Of a DNA stretch of 64,000 nt, positions 1 through 13,456 are shown in pieces. Within the stretch, counting starts at the first letter, position 1. Each line of letters opens with the position of its first letter. The stretch comes from Plantago ovata. Lineage: Eukaryota; Streptophyta; Magnoliopsida; Lamiales; Plantaginaceae. Below the pieces are notes generated by a model. That model did not search any database. It was given only the letters and a program-made list of their open reading frames with translations, and was not told where the DNA came from. The position numbers were made by a program, and so were the translations under genes. The stretch is from positions 43,293,129-43,357,128 of the forward strand of contig CM051455.1 in assembly GCA_028274465.1 (NCBI GenBank), given 5' to 3'.

Positions 1-1992
1 TAAGCATATCAAGAACTCCGAGAAACGCGTTTTGGCCAAGAAGAATCTCCAGCTTAGGATTCGCTCTCAGGACCTTGCTCGTAAGCTCAAATCCATTCTC
101 ATCCAGAAAGTCAGGTAATTTGCAACTGATCCATATCTTTACAATTAATTGTGCATTACTACGTGGCAATGTAATTGATTGCTGTGAAATATTCGGTTTA
201 GATTGATTAGGCTTTTTAATGTACTATAGTAGTATAGTATAATGTGTTCAGTGTGCGGTTTTGTTAATATGTGCTTCATTGGTATATGTGGCCTTGTGAT
301 TAAAGTAGTAAGTTTATTTTAAACGGGGACGAACCTTTCTATCGGCTTCAGCAGACTTGAGGAATCTATGGAGTTGGGAGTGAGTGACATATTGAATTGT
401 GAAGTGTTTAGCATCAATTTTCCTGAGATACAAATAGAGGTAGTTTTTGTAAGGAACCAGTCACTTCATTGGAAACATTTTATTATTACATATACACTTC
501 ATATGAGATAATACTGAATCATTCATCACTGGCACATATGCTTCCTCATAATTGTATGCCAAAGTGCATAGCAGCTAAACGATTGAGCTGAAGTTTTTTT
601 TTCTCACCACAGATTGTTGCACTAAGAGCTGATCGACCAATTAGGTTCACCGTACCGTTAGAAATTACAACATCTCATCCTTAAGTTCGAATATATGATG
701 CTCATGTAGATAGTTTTATGACAGTAAAATTATAATACACTTAGAAGCCAAATTCCCGCACCTTACTATGGTAATACAGAATCAGTTGGGGTGTCTCTCT
801 TTCTTTCATTGATATCGAATTGTTGTAGTACCATGTACTGCTGAACCAAGGTCTTGAATTACTAGTACATAATTATTTATATTCATAATCCTGAAATATT
901 CTACTTGTATAATTTCTATTTTCTAGTAGTAAACAAGGACATGAAATAAAATGCAAATATTGAGCATATATTTGTGATAATAAGTGTCCAACAGCAAATG
1001 GATGATGAACAATCTTCTCCATTGAGAAACAAGAGGGGGCTACAGTCATCCTGATATTTGTTTGCGTGTTAAGTAGCTGTTTCTTTCCACTTGACAAATA
1101 TAAAGACTAAAGATTCACCAAACTGTTTTAGGTACTCTTCTTTTGTGGGTATATTACATTTGTTGAGAAAAAAAATTACAACTGTAGAACAAGTCTGAAA
1201 TCAATAAGACCGTAGGAGCGAATGAGAAGTCAAACATGTAGTACCTGTCCATCCTAGCGTTTCCCTGCCTCGTGTAATGTATTTTAACTGATGATCACCA
1301 AGATTGTCACTCAAGGTCTCACACGACAAGTATCCAACAGCTTCTCTTGTCTTTTATCTTCTCCTTTACTTTGATACATCATTCAGTGGCAGTGAAACTT
1401 TTTAACCTCGTACCCTGCTGTGGGACAGACTGCCGTCATGAAGTTCCATTCTCAGATATATCTTGCTCTTTTGAAATCAATCTATTATCTCCGGTCACCC
1501 AATTTAAACAAGTAGTAGTGCTTTGGAATGATTCTTACTAATCAAATCAAATGCCTTTGATATGGAGAGGCCACACATGAATGCCCTCATCTATATCACA
1601 CAAACTTAAGTTGATTAAATGATATGCTGTTGAATCCTATGCCTTCACTACAGCATATAATTATCTCTCTCTGTGTTCTTTTTGGTGGTTCAGTCAGTAT
1701 TGCTTACTTAACGATCATTGGTGGGTTGAATATATAGAAGAGGTGCCAAGTAGTGTAGGATCTTGCTGCAAACATCCCAAAGATTTATCAGCTTATTCAG
1801 CTTACATGATATATTTGTAGTTTTATTTAGGTGGTGAAGAATCTCATCTAGTGAGCAATTTTTAATTGTTTTTTTCTTTTTATGATTGATCCAATTTCCT
1901 TCCGGTGCTTCACTCATACAAACTGACATTAATCTTTTTGTATACAGGGGCGTGTAGAAATGATTAAACAGGTTGTTGAGGATGCTGATTAA
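1..1992 (+). CDS. 3' end of an unidentified gene (partial)
   Basis: A highly charged, probably coiled-coil reading frame is open from the left edge to a clear donor (CAG|GTAATT) at about 115; it includes KHIKNSEKRVLAKK and later LARKLKSIL. A second exon-like stretch follows an acceptor at 1947 and reads GRVEMIKQVVEDAD to a TAA at 1990-1992, with an AATAAA-like signal near 2050. Joining the two directly does not keep the frame: the direct splice would end in a stop after three residues. Either the protein ends just after the acceptor, or a small exon in the 1.8-kb intron is missing from my model. I do not recognise the family. The gene is cut by the window edge and is convergent with the INO80B gene downstream. 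Confidence 0.45.
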
Positions 1993-2253
1993 TGTTGATT
2001 GCTCGAGTGCCCAGCATTTCAGCTGTAATAGAATATTGTAATTGTCAAATGCAAATAAAAATCAGCTGCAGAATGCATTAATCTTGACACCATGAATATT
2101 CTTTTACTTGTTCCATCAGGAGCCAAATGTCTGGGGATTTATTCATTTCCCAATGACATGCGCTTTTAACCAACGCATAATGCCATTAATCTCTTTAAAA
2201 GAAGAATTCTGCATGATATATCGCTTCCCGACCTATATTGATTTGATTCTTGA

Positions 2254-2333
2254 TCGCTCGTGTGGCAGTTCAAAGTTCAGTAAAGTTGGAGCCTCGCTCG
2301 TGTGGCAGTTCAAAGTTCAGTAAAGTTGGAGCC
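2254..2333. repeat. Two-copy 40-bp tandem repeat
   Basis: The 40-bp unit beginning TCGCTCGTGTGGCAGTTC is present twice head to tail (2254-2293, 2294-2333), essentially identical. It lies just downstream of the first gene and probably reflects recent slippage or unequal exchange. Confidence 0.85.
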
Positions 2334-3156
2334 TTTTTTGGTTTTCAAATTAGTAATATGGACTTCAACATTTTTCCTTAACTATTTACCCTTTTCAAAT
2401 TAGTAAACTGGCATGATAATTGCATGTTTCGTATAATTGAAGTGTAACTGCCTGAAATGGCATACACCATGGTTCTATGGATTAGTGTATGTGCAAATGC
2501 TGCCATGGAATCAGCAAGAATATTGCTACACCAAATTACGTGTATGATTTCTACAGGTACTAGTTTAGAAGTAAGATTATAAAATGTTGACTACGTCAGA
2601 AAGTGATTGCTGGATGCCAATGACTGGTTTTTAAGGTAAATTTCAGGTTCTGATTTAGAACTGATAGAAACATCAGTTAAGCTGAGAGCCATAAGATGAA
2701 CTATATTTCAAGGCACTGGATTGAATTTGAGAGACAACGGGTCACTGAGTGCCTGTGTCTTAGTCTCCTAGACCTCTAGCACAAACCAAACCTTTCAATA
2801 TCCTGGGTTTATGAGGTACTAGACCAAGTATAATATGCACCTACGAGACACAAAAGTAGATCCCACATGTGTCGGGTTCTATCATGTGTCTTATTATTCC
2901 TAGTCTAGCATGAAATAAACCAACCAAATTCAAATACATAACTCTGCAAAAAAACGCCCTCTATGGGCCGTATCTTAGGAAATACCGTACAATATACATA
3001 CATTATCAGATCAGCTAAAAAGTAGAAAGTGCATTTGTTGTTACATATGGCAACATACATAGCTCTCCTACCTAACTGCAGCATTCAAGACAACATGAAG
3101 TAGTAATACACATTAGTACTTAACTTGACCAAGGAAAGGTTGTGGTAACTGGTAAT
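2334..3156. other. Convergent intergenic region, no gene seen
   Basis: AT-rich sequence between the 3' ends of two convergent genes. I see no coding frame, RNA gene or mobile element. The part nearest 3156 presumably holds the 3' UTR and polyadenylation site of the minus-strand INO80B gene. Confidence 0.6.
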
Positions 3157-5829
3157 CTAGCAAGCAGAGAGAGGCGACATTTTCTCTTTTATTGCCTTGT
3201 AGCACTGAAGACTGCAAAGAGGAAGGTTTGACTTTGAATCACGGTACTTGTAAGCATTTGTACATGAAGGACCGGCACATTTCTCTCTAGGAGGAGGATA
3301 GCTGAGAAATCAGCAGAAAGTAGAAACTCAAATAAGCTTGGTGAAGAAAATAAGCAAGCAAAACAAATCAAATTCCAACTTTTACCCCGACAATTGAACA
3401 TCATCAGCTAAGAAAATTTAGCTATTTAAAAGGTCTACGCAGCTGACGCAGCAACACTTATCGATGCGGCTGTAATCAGATGGAGTAGGACTATACCTGC
3501 ATGGCTTGGGTTCAAATATGCTTGGGAGACCAATTTCGTCAGGAAATGTCACAACTGTCCCTGAAGGTCCCATGACCCATCTAACAACATTGGATGCAGC
3601 AGATTTCACGGTCCTCTCCTGTACAAATACACAACAAGATATGAACATACTTTTGTTGGGAAAATAATAATATGGAACATGAACATCTATTTACCTGTGC
3701 CAGCTCCTCCCGTCGTTTCTTAATTTTATCTTCTCGTCTCTTCCTACTGGAATCTTGCCCCAAGATTTTCCTAATTGCCTCAGCCTATAAATCCAGGATT
3801 TTTGTAAGATACACTATTTGTATAAGGTAACATGCAGACATATGTAATTATGTTACAGACTCCCGGGAGTTTACAGAAATTACTGGGAACAATAGAAGGC
3901 GGGAAGTTGCATAAATCTACTATGTAGAGTTAATGTCATAGTTTCCAGAGATGTGTACAAGCATGAAACAGTCTAACTGCATATTTAAGCAGATATACAA
4001 GAAACTTAGCAAGATTCTACAAGCAGACCACTGTTGTTTTTGGTTATATCCCTTATTGTCCTATGACATATGTAGTACAGCACAAGAGGGAGCAAACCTG
4101 GGATTCAAGAGCAGCCTTCTCATTCTGCATCTTGCGCCTTTTTGCAGCCTCAGCTCTTTTCAACTGATGCTCAACTTCAGACAGTTGGTCCTTTTGCTCT
4201 GTCAAAGGAGATTCAGATCTATTGATTATAAGCAAGAAATTCACAACAGAGCACGGATATAAAAATGACATGCATACAAGAGTAATGCTTACTTTTTGGT
4301 GGGGCTGGGGGTAAGCCGTCTGGAAACTGGATCAAACTAGGACCTAAACTTGATGAATTATCTAAACCAGTCTGAATAGCCTTACGACGAGTGGTGATTG
4401 AACTTCCGGTCTTGGTTAACTCTGGAACATCAATCACATCAAGTGCCAACTCTTCCTCTACCTCTTCCATGTAATCAGTGTCCTCGGATGACCTTATTGA
4501 TCCAGGTTTCTTACTCTCTTTGATTGATCTTGGATATTCATAACCTCCCATACTCAAACCGTACCCACTAGTATCTCTATCCATAACGTTGGAGAGTTTC
4601 CGCAATTTCTTACCTCTAGTTCCTTCTTCATATCCTATGTTACGAGAGGATGAGGTCTTGGAAGATTTAAGCTTTTGAAGATACCTAATCTCGTCATCAT
4701 CCTCCTCATCATACACTTCTTCAGACAGAGATTTATTAGTCAGGTGCTTTGTTTTGTGTGGTCTCTCATGCTTCAAACCCCTTGAAGCACCTACGTTTTC
4801 AAAACTAAAACCAGTTCTGGAAAAATCCTTCCATGGGAGACCACGTAAGCTGCCTTTTCCGCTCACGGAATCTAAATTTTCCTGCTCAGCATTGAAAGGT
4901 ATTATCGTCAGGACATACACAACAGAAGAAATATTGTACTCATTTCATCCTAGATTAATAGAATCCCAGGAAGGAATACAGGGGTGATGTGCAACGGATC
5001 ATACATTTTAAATTACTTTATCCTTTTAGTTGATAGTACCGTTAAAAAGAAAATAAGAGCTTAACCCCATTTATAAGAACAGCCATAGAACACAAAAAAG
5101 CAACCAGAGCAAGAAACACAAGCAATTGTTTTCATTCTTCAACATGCAGCAATGCAGCTTACAGCTTGGAAGTAGCATCAATACTATATTACTATAGCAT
5201 ATTCTTCTAGTCATCCTGACCCACTAATTAACACACTTGAGCAGCCATATGCCCAAATTCGAAGCAGAAGAAAATACCTGGTGGCCCGGCTTGTCGGGAG
5301 GATAAACAGCATTTGACAGGGCAGGAGTTTCAGCCATAGAGGAGCCATCGGAACTGGACTTTGTATGAATTGTACGTGTGACACCTCCAACCTTAAGTCT
5401 GACCTTTCTGAGTTTGTTCTCACTTCCAGTACCAGCAGAAGCAGCTGCTATTTCACTCGTTTTATTCTCTTTGACGATATCCACGCCACTTGGGCTAGCA
5501 GATGCAGGGTTGTCCACAAGTAGTTCATTATCGTCGCTACTCTTCTGAGCTGTTTCAAAACCAGCAAAGTCAACATATGATGCCTAAGGTATGCCTTAAG
5601 CCTTAAAAAAAACATACTACTAACATTCATATAATCTAACAGATTAATGAAGAGCATTGCCTTCACTTGGTGCATCACTGACAAGGTCAGATGGCGTTGA
5701 GGACATTGAAATGGAGTCATGGTAGCCTTGAGGAGACTCAGATTCATTTGGAGGACGGCGATTCAAACTAGTCCTCCTCTTCCTTGAAGGCTTGCTTATA
5801 CCAGCAAGCCCAATTCCAAGGTTATCCAT
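3157..5829 (-). CDS. INO80B: INO80 complex subunit B (IES2 / PAPA-1-like, HIT zinc finger)
   Basis: Minus-strand exons: 5829-5667, 5549-5278, 4881-4293, 4198-4098, 3784-3695, 3618-3497, 3301-3157. They total 1482 nt (493 aa), all with GT-AG junctions and consistent phase. The N-terminal half is basic, serine-rich and disordered; a KVRLKVGGVTRTIH stretch and an acidic EEDDDEIRYLQKLK stretch match plant homologues. A long Lys/Arg/Glu helix leads into the PAPA-1-like region (AEAIRKILGQDSSRKRRED). The last exon encodes the HIT-type zinc finger, with KCAGPSC and LPLCSLQCYKAI supplying the Cys ligands. In yeast and animals this subunit supports nucleosome remodelling by INO80; the same nuclear role is inferred here. 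The Met at 5829 is the first in frame; a 5' UTR intron is likely, with a leader exon near 6300-6400. Confidence 0.9.
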
Positions 5830-7411
5830 GTACGTGGATGCAAACAAACCAAAAGATTACGCAGCTTATGTTTCCTAGTTCAAAGCATTAAAAAACAATG
5901 AGAATTTGAATAATTACTTGGCAATTCTATTCAATCACAGCAAACTCAATAGCAACATAATTTGCAGCACAGCTTGAAGATTTTGAACATTGGCATAGGA
6001 GGATTATGAAAAGGAAAAAAGGGGGTAAAAAAGCAGCGTGTCTAGTGATTCAAAAACTAAAAGACAGCAAAATAATATGGAAACTCAATCAAGCATAGCT
6101 ACATAAGTATTCAGCACATAAATTATTCTGTAAAGGAAACAAAAATCACTCTAAACACGAGAGGTAATGGTGAGCTAACAGAATATAAGCAAAAATCAGC
6201 TTAAATTACAACTATCAGCGAGCACATAGGGAAAATGATGGGGAAACCCTATTTCCAGTTCGAATTACATGTGATATTGGTAAGTGAAAGGGCATAAACA
6301 AACCTAAACCGAAGAGAGAAAAGTTACTGGAATTATCGACTAGAGCATTGTGCAGAAAATCCTCCAAAACTTTTACAGAGCTGCCATGGAAGAGCAGAAG
6401 AAGCGTGCCGCCATAGTTTTAAGTGTCACTAGAGCTCGTGTTTAGCGTAATATGCGACTTCTCATTTGGGCCTTGGCCTAATTCGTGACTAACTACAAGT
6501 CCACAGTGTTAATGGTCTTTAACATGATACTTTTCGGCCCAATGTTAATGACCTATACCAGTAGTCGGGCTCATCGTATAAAAACCCATTAATTTAAATT
6601 CAATTCGGATTTATTAAATTCGTTCATATCAGTTCATTTCTATTCGGTTCATATTCAACGTTCACTTGTTTCTCAATGTTCTTGATTTCATACAATCTCT
6701 CAATCTTGAATTGCACTAAGTTGTTTTGCGTCCCTTTATATTTTGATTATTTACCAAAACATCCAGTGATTCACAAAGAGTGACTAAAAGTAATAGTAGA
6801 GCTCAAGTGATGAGTGTAATGACCCTATTGTAATTGTGAACTACTATGGCGGTATTTCACACTAAATGATAAGTTACATTATCATTACTTAAATGAATTG
6901 ATCCAACCACGTGATAAAGTTAAGTATGTAAAGTAACTACTTAACTTAATTGGTTCTAATTTGTTTTATAATTTTATCATCCCAAATATCCTATTAACGG
7001 CCCGGTCTCTTAACTAGATTTTACTTAAAATGAAAGGCTATGAAAACTTTAAGATAGTAAAGATATTAAAAATCTGTAATATTGGGTTGTAAATGTAAAT
7101 TGAAAAAGTTGAAGTGCTCAAACTATTACATTTACTACTAGTACAAGTCAAGTCTTTCGGTAGTCAGTCATAATGAGTCATCACCCATCACCCACATATG
7201 AAATTGGATAACTGTCTGTCTGTGTAACTTGACGGAAAATTCACGGTCGAGTTAACCAAATATATATAACTAGGATCTGATTTTCCTTCGCTCTCAAGTT
7301 AACCAAGTATTCTTTCCCTCGCAAGATAGAAATCCAATCGCATAAATCATCTGTGCTGTGTTTCTTCTCAAGGATCGAAGGGAAACAGTTGATGCTGCCC
7401 AACGAATCAGT
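5830..7411. promoter_or_regulatory. Divergent promoter region between INO80B and the 7.4-kb gene
   Basis: About 1.6 kb separate the two divergent start codons. The part from 5830 to about 6400 looks like the 5' UTR and leader intron of INO80B; on the minus strand a donor-like TTTAG|GTTTGT lies near 6300. The remaining kilobase is AT-rich and holds the core promoters of both genes. I could not assign individual elements. No other gene was seen. Confidence 0.45.
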
Positions 7412-10400
7412 ATGAGCATTCTGGAGAAGACGAGAGTCCATTTCCTGCTCTTCGTAGTTGGTGTCATTGTCCTCAGCATTACTGGTAACTTCATCTTCTT
7501 ATTCACTCTCTTTATCTATTTATTTATTTATTATGTCAAATAATTATGTCTTGCTTGGTAAATCATCTTGAGATTTTATTCAGTTAGCTGTTTGTTTCAT
7601 GGATTTAAGTGATTAGGCCATTTTGAGAATTGGGTATTGATGCTTTAATTCACAGGATCGGATTGCCAGTTAAACTCATTCTTCACCTAATCTAGTTTGA
7701 TTGTGAGTTTTGAGCATTGCCAATTTGCCTGTTCAGTGTTCACAACTACTATGGTTCATATCATACCGCGTAGCATCGTATCTAGGGCTTGGAAATTTTA
7801 TTGAGTGCATTGGTGGTTTAATATTGGCATATTGCCAGTTTGGGCTTGGAGTCTGAGTGCTGATTACAGTACCGAATTCTCTTCATTTACAAAGATTAGT
7901 AGCATTAGCTGATTGCACCATCAAGCTAATAGGGCAAGGATGGTTCAATCTTTGCCAATTTAGGCTTGGAGTCTGAGTGTTGATGGCTGTACCAACTACC
8001 AAATGGCTTTTGGTTTAGGAGGATTAGCCAATTCCACCACCAAGCTCATAGACTTCATCCCAGTGGATAACAGATGGAGGTCTTGTTGATGGTACTAATG
8101 GTTTCATCTCACCCGCTCTGATATTCAGTTATGAATTATGATGGTAGTGTCGAAATGCCCTTGATTTAGAAATACAATTAGTTAATGAGCTCAAGTTTGG
8201 CTAGGAGGTTTCCAAGCTGTACAGAACAGCGAAGAAGGCATTCCTAGACAGCTGGAATAGCAAAACTATCCCAACTTATATATTGTGCAAAACAAAAAGC
8301 CTTTCTAACATGACAGCCCACTGAAATCATCAACAAGGCATTGTACGAATTTTCTATAGCTTTTGCAGTGTGTCCAATAAATCAATAATCTAGTAGTAGT
8401 AGTAGTTTTTTTTTTTTTTTTTAACACCAAATAACTTTACAGTAGAACATTAGTCAGCTCCATAGTTGTGATCGTTGCATTTATTATAACATAATTTGTT
8501 TCTTCTCTTGGCAACTGTTAGGTTGTGTTGCAACATCTTAGTCTGAGTGTCTTTAGGGCTCTTCTTACTGTAATAGTAGAAATCTAGTACTATGGGTCTG
8601 TATGTCTTGATTCTGTTGGAAGTGCAGCTAATCCAAGGACCCCACGGACAAGTTCTCTTTCTTAGCACTATGAGACAGGAAGGGAAAGATAAGAATCACC
8701 TGGGCTGGACAGACGCAGTTCGATCAAGTTAGGACGACCACTAATTCTGACATCGTTTCGATACACTTAATTTTTCTCCTCACTAATCCGATGTATAAAC
8801 TATTCTTCGAGTTGCTAATTTGTTACAGTGAAAAACTTTAAAAAGATCCATGTTATATCTTAAGATATCTATCTAAACACTTATATATCCAAAGACCAAT
8901 CAGACACAATTATACCAAATCCAAAAGCAGTAATATTCTCTGCTTACTTTAGATGAGCTTGCTGTGTCATGCAACTGGGCTGGTTTCTCAAATATTTGAT
9001 TATGAATAATCATAAGTTATGATGGGAACTTTGTTCCTTGTCTTCTCGGAGAATATGAAAGAAAAAGGCAAATAGAAAAAAATTATTTATCTTACATTGT
9101 CATGGGAGTGGGAGAGATATTATCTATATATTATGCTGCCACTGGGATCCTGTTTCATGTCTATGGATATTGTATTCATTTTCTTTACGCCTGACATATA
9201 ATGTAAAATGAAGCTTCTTGCGATAGTCAAAGGGACCTCCACATTCTTGATTGATACTGTTTGCTAGAATTCCTTATGATACCTACAGTTACCCTTTTAG
9301 AACAAAAACTCCTGCGCTATACTATATTCTCTGAAATTCCTGTATATTCTTGAACATCTATCACAAATCTAAATATACACGAGAGAGGCAAAATGTTTGA
9401 GTTTCCTCAAATTAAATCTACTGTGGCAGTTAAACCATCAGGAAACTGTCAACATGAACATTGGGCATGTTGCCTCTGCTGCAAATTTTACACTATATAA
9501 CTACTAAAATGACCTCTTTGTGTTGAATTCTATAATGTAAAGACTTTTATCATCCAACATTCTAGAGTTCAAGATGCTTGTCATCCAAGATTATATACAT
9601 TTCAGTTGTCTTAATCTAGAGTTTGGCAGTGATTGTTGACTACTTGACTTGTACATCAGCTGGTTTCTTAGTGTTGATGTCTATTAACCTCTTCCAGTTC
9701 TGAATCAGAAATCTCAACTCTTGGACATCCACTGAATAAATAGTAGAGTTGAACAAGCAAAGCGTGCTTTAAATGCACAGTTTAAACCTTGGATTTTTGG
9801 TTAACAAGCAAGTGCATATAACTGATGATCTATATCCTAACGTTCATCTAATCCTATAATATACGAGTAGTTTATTATTTCCATGTTTTCATCTACCTAA
9901 ATATAATGTATTGAAGGCTCTTCTTCTCTCTCTCCTATATTTTCGGTTCACCGGCATTGAGCAATCAGACTTGTATTTGTGCTCTGGCTCCATGGTCATA
10001 GGATTTGTACCAATATTGTTGATAGAGTTCCAAGTTTCAACTCTACCTACAGCTCTAACTTATAATGAGGTGTGGAATCTAGTCATTTATAATAATTCTC
10101 CATAATTATGATAGAGAAAATTCCTGCAGTGATAGTGGAAAGAAACTCTTAAGTTCACTCTTATTTCAGATGGCAGCTATTTAAATTCTACCAAACCCCT
10201 CATGTTGCAAGTTTCCTCTTATTTCAACGGTCCAGATTCTGGGCTGTTGCTTTACTCCAGTCCAGCACACTGCAGCTTTAACAGTCTATGACCATTTACC
10301 CTCTAGTTGGCCCAGTAGCATTAAGACACAAAAATAAGATGTTATGTGAATCATGTAGCGGTTGTAAAATACTGGCTATCTAATTTTTGGATTTCTGGAT

Positions 10401-11292
10401 GGTAATCATTATTTTCAGTGGGGATTATGTTGTCGTTGTGTTTAGTGAATTTTAACATTTTCCTTTTATCAATTAATGTTTCCTCTGTTACACAGCTGAA
10501 AAATGTAGGGAGTTGGTTGGTGAAGAGGCTGCATCTAAAAGTGGGCAATTCACTGTCTTGAACTGTTTTGATGGAAGTTCTGGAACACTCGCATGTGTGG
10601 TGAAGGAGGGAGTCAAACTTTATTTTTATAACATTAGGACTCTTCATGTGGAGAGTAGCAGGAACAAAGCAATCGAAACTGCTTTGGCTGATGCGGTTGC
10701 CCAAGGAATGGTTGCTAAAGATGCTGCCAAATTTGCACAGAAAGAAGGAGCCAAGGCAGCTAAATTAGCAACAAGGAAAGCCAAGCGCATTATAGGACCT
10801 ATTATTTCTTCTGGATGGGACTTCTTCGAAGCTCTGTACTTTGGGGGTACAGTAACTGAAGGTTTCCTTCGGGGCACAGGTACCTTGTTTGGCGCTTACT
10901 ATGTTGGCTTCGTTGCAGAGCAAAAGTTTGGTAGGTTTGGTTATTTGGTTGGAAGTCATTTGGGCAGTTGGGTTGGGGGAAGAATTGGGTTGATGGCCTA
11001 TGACGTGGTCAATGGATTTCACTTCTTGCTTGGGTTCAGTGAAGTGGCAGAAAGTCTTGTTTTTGAGGATTCTTCTGGTGAAAAACCTACTGAAACGGAC
11101 AATGTTGAATATACTGGGGAGTCTGCAAATTATGAAAATACTGATGAGGCTGGGGAGAACAATGTTGAAAATACTGAAGAGGCTGCTGATTCCTACATAA
11201 ACAAACCAACGTGGAGCAGCAGCAGTGTAGACGAGTCCAGCAGCTATGAAACTTATGGTGGTGAGAGCGTTGATGCCCATGAGGAATTTTAA
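7412..11292 (+). CDS. Uncharacterised secreted/membrane glycine-rich protein
   Basis: Two exons, 7412-7484 and 10496-11292, join in phase 1 (ACT G|CT GAA) to give 289 aa. Residues 1-25 form a clear signal peptide or anchor (MSILEKTRVHFLLFVVGVIV followed by a small-residue cleavage context). A Cys-containing segment follows at about 27-60. Next is an Ala/Lys-rich amphipathic helix at about 95-122 with KDAAKFAQKEGAKAAK. Residues 135-205 are rich in Gly and aromatics (GTLFGAYYVGF, GYLVGSHLGSWVGGRIGLM), which looks like glycine-zipper membrane helices. The tail from about 213 is acidic and Ser/Thr/Asn-rich with degenerate ENTDEAGENN/ENTEEAA repeats. I do not recognise a named family; similar plant proteins are annotated only as unknown. 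The intron is 3.0 kb and contains a 120-bp duplication. The upstream frame has no earlier in-frame ATG, so 7412 is the start. Confidence 0.8.
7831..8070. repeat. Degenerate 120-bp tandem duplication in an intron
   Basis: Two copies (7831-7950 and 7951-about 8070) share GGCTTGGAGTCTGAGTG and, about 80 bp later, a CACCA(T/C)CAAGCT motif in the same register, with a spacing of exactly 120 bp. They lie inside the long intron of the uncharacterised gene and have diverged by many substitutions. Confidence 0.7.
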
Positions 11293-13190
11293 TCAGGTGA
11301 AATAGTCAGTTACTGGATTCTTCTTGTTTATAACATACCTGTAGTGTAGTGTGAATTATACCTAGCTGTTTCTTTACTTGTCGTTTAAGAAACCCAGTAA
11401 TCTTATAATTTCATGGCAAACTCATCTGTTATAGTTCACAGACTTATCTTTCATTTCCAGTACTGGAAGTTGATACTTGTCCATATTACAGTGATGCTTT
11501 TGGAATGTTACAGTTGCTTTTGTTTGAGCTTCACATTCTGGAGAATTCCAAACTAGTGATTCGCGTTGAATGTGTGAGCATGCAAAACGTTTATACGACA
11601 TGTACTTATTCAAGCTTGTTAGCAGCCCTTTGCTTCAAGCCTTCACCCATGTACTGAGCTCCATAATACTACCCTATTTGGATAATTAGATTCCTTTGTG
11701 TGATGTGTAAAATGGAAAAGATACTACTACAATGTCCACATCTATGCAACTTTTTGAGGTGATTCTTGTTCATTTCGCCGGAATCCAGTCAAAAGTCTTT
11801 AGGAATTATATCCTGCTGTGACCACCATATCTCCAGGCACTTTCTCTGACGTGGATGGCGATATATAGAACCGATTCTCACATCTGCATCATACCGCATG
11901 ATGCAGTTGAGTTGAGTTGAGTTCGCCCCGTGTTAGCTTTCCAGGGTACTTGAATGGGGTCTCTAGCCACCACGAAATCGCGATTCCATAACGGATTCTC
12001 GATAAACAACATGCATATAGACTTTTCAGGGGTCATAGGGCCAAGAGTTATGAATTGACCAGGCACAACAATTGAAAAGTTATTCTGGGAACAAAATTGA
12101 GCAGATTGAAAATATCCATGAGAATGGGGAATGTGGAAGAAAAAGCGTACACGAAAGGGTGGCTATTGATCACATATCACACGCCAAGTTGTAAGGCATA
12201 TAATCTTGACACACGCTTTCGTGTGGTGAGCACGAATTTTATCGTTAACCGGCCGTGGGGAACTTGACTTCATTTATGGCCAACCATGGTGTGGCCTAGG
12301 TTGGGGCCCAAGAATAATGAATATGTCTGCTCTCAAAGTGCCTTGTTATGGCGACAGGCCCAATTTAATGACTTAGATAATGTATATTAATGTTCAACCC
12401 CCCTTTCACATCAAAATGTCACTTAATTTTGATCATATGTCACACTTGATTTTGATCATAAATATTAACGTGGTGTATATAATACTAGGAACTGCGTACG
12501 CGTGTGAAGCGTAATCTTGTAGAACATTATTGTTTTACTAAATAATATATTAAAATAAACGGAGTAAATATATAATCTTCACATAATTTCAGAACTATGG
12601 TTTTTGGTCTTTGTCGCCATCTACTTCTTTCGGCTACTAAAAAGTGGATGCTCCGAAGTCAGGCTAGGGCTTTGTTAGTTGAATGGGACTAAATAAAGAG
12701 GCCAAAAGTTCCTCTCACTTCCAAGCAAACAACCTACCAAGCCCAGGGAAAGGATTTACTATCTCTTAGAATTGAACTTACTTCATTCTCCACCAATCTC
12801 CTACTTCTTATTTGGACTGACTTCAAACTTTAACATAAATGGTGTACTATAAATGTATATAGTTTTTGTAGTTATGCAATTAATAGTTTTGAATTGAACT
12901 ATATTAGACATACGAAAAGTATTCTTTCGATGAGTTAAGAACCATCATATACATCTCTAGGCTTTAGAAACATTCAACTTCAAAATCTGCAATGCATCTT
13001 TTGCGTGTTAATTGTTCTTCATCAGTTGAATATATTGTAATGTGCGTCATTATCTATTGCCATTTTATTTTGTCGATGCCTTTTGTTATGTTGACGCCGT
13101 AATATGGACGATATTCAAATTCCAAGTGGCCTAGCTAGTATCCTCAGGTTTTCTATCATCAGAGCTAAATTGACGTTTTGGTAAATAAAA
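11293..13190. other. Intergenic, no gene seen
   Basis: The first few hundred bases are probably the 3' UTR of the upstream gene. The rest is AT-rich and broken by stops in all frames. I see no conserved protein fragment, RNA gene or terminal-repeat structure. Confidence 0.5.
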
Positions 13191-13456
13191 TACTTCATCC
13201 GTCCAATAACAAGTGTAACATTTGGTTTTATTAACTTTTTCGAGAATTAGTTTGACCTAAAGAATTAATTGTAAATTATTAAAGTAAGTAAAATAATTAA
13301 AAAAAATTATATTATGAAAATATAAACATTCTAGTTTCATAATATGAGGTTTTTAATTATTTTTATCGTATGATTTAAGAATAATTTAAGGTCAAAATGA
13401 CCATAGAAAAAGTCAACAAAATCAAGTGTTACATTTATTATTGGACGGAGGAAGTA
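13191..13456. mobile_element. Stowaway-like MITE (Tc1/mariner type)
   Basis: A 266-bp element with long terminal inverted repeats. The left end starts TACTTCATCCGTCCAATAAC. The right end, read on the complement, starts TACTTCCTCCGTCCAATAAT. Homology continues inward through TGTAACA(T/C)TTG and a GACTTTTTC-like segment. The CTCCGTCC core and the outer TA dinucleotide are typical of plant Stowaway MITEs. It has no coding capacity. Confidence 0.85.

Noticed and set aside
10351-11280. Long minus-strand frames opposite the uncharacterised gene (117 and 171 codons)
   Set aside because: They are mirror frames of a well-supported exon on the plus strand and show no family features.
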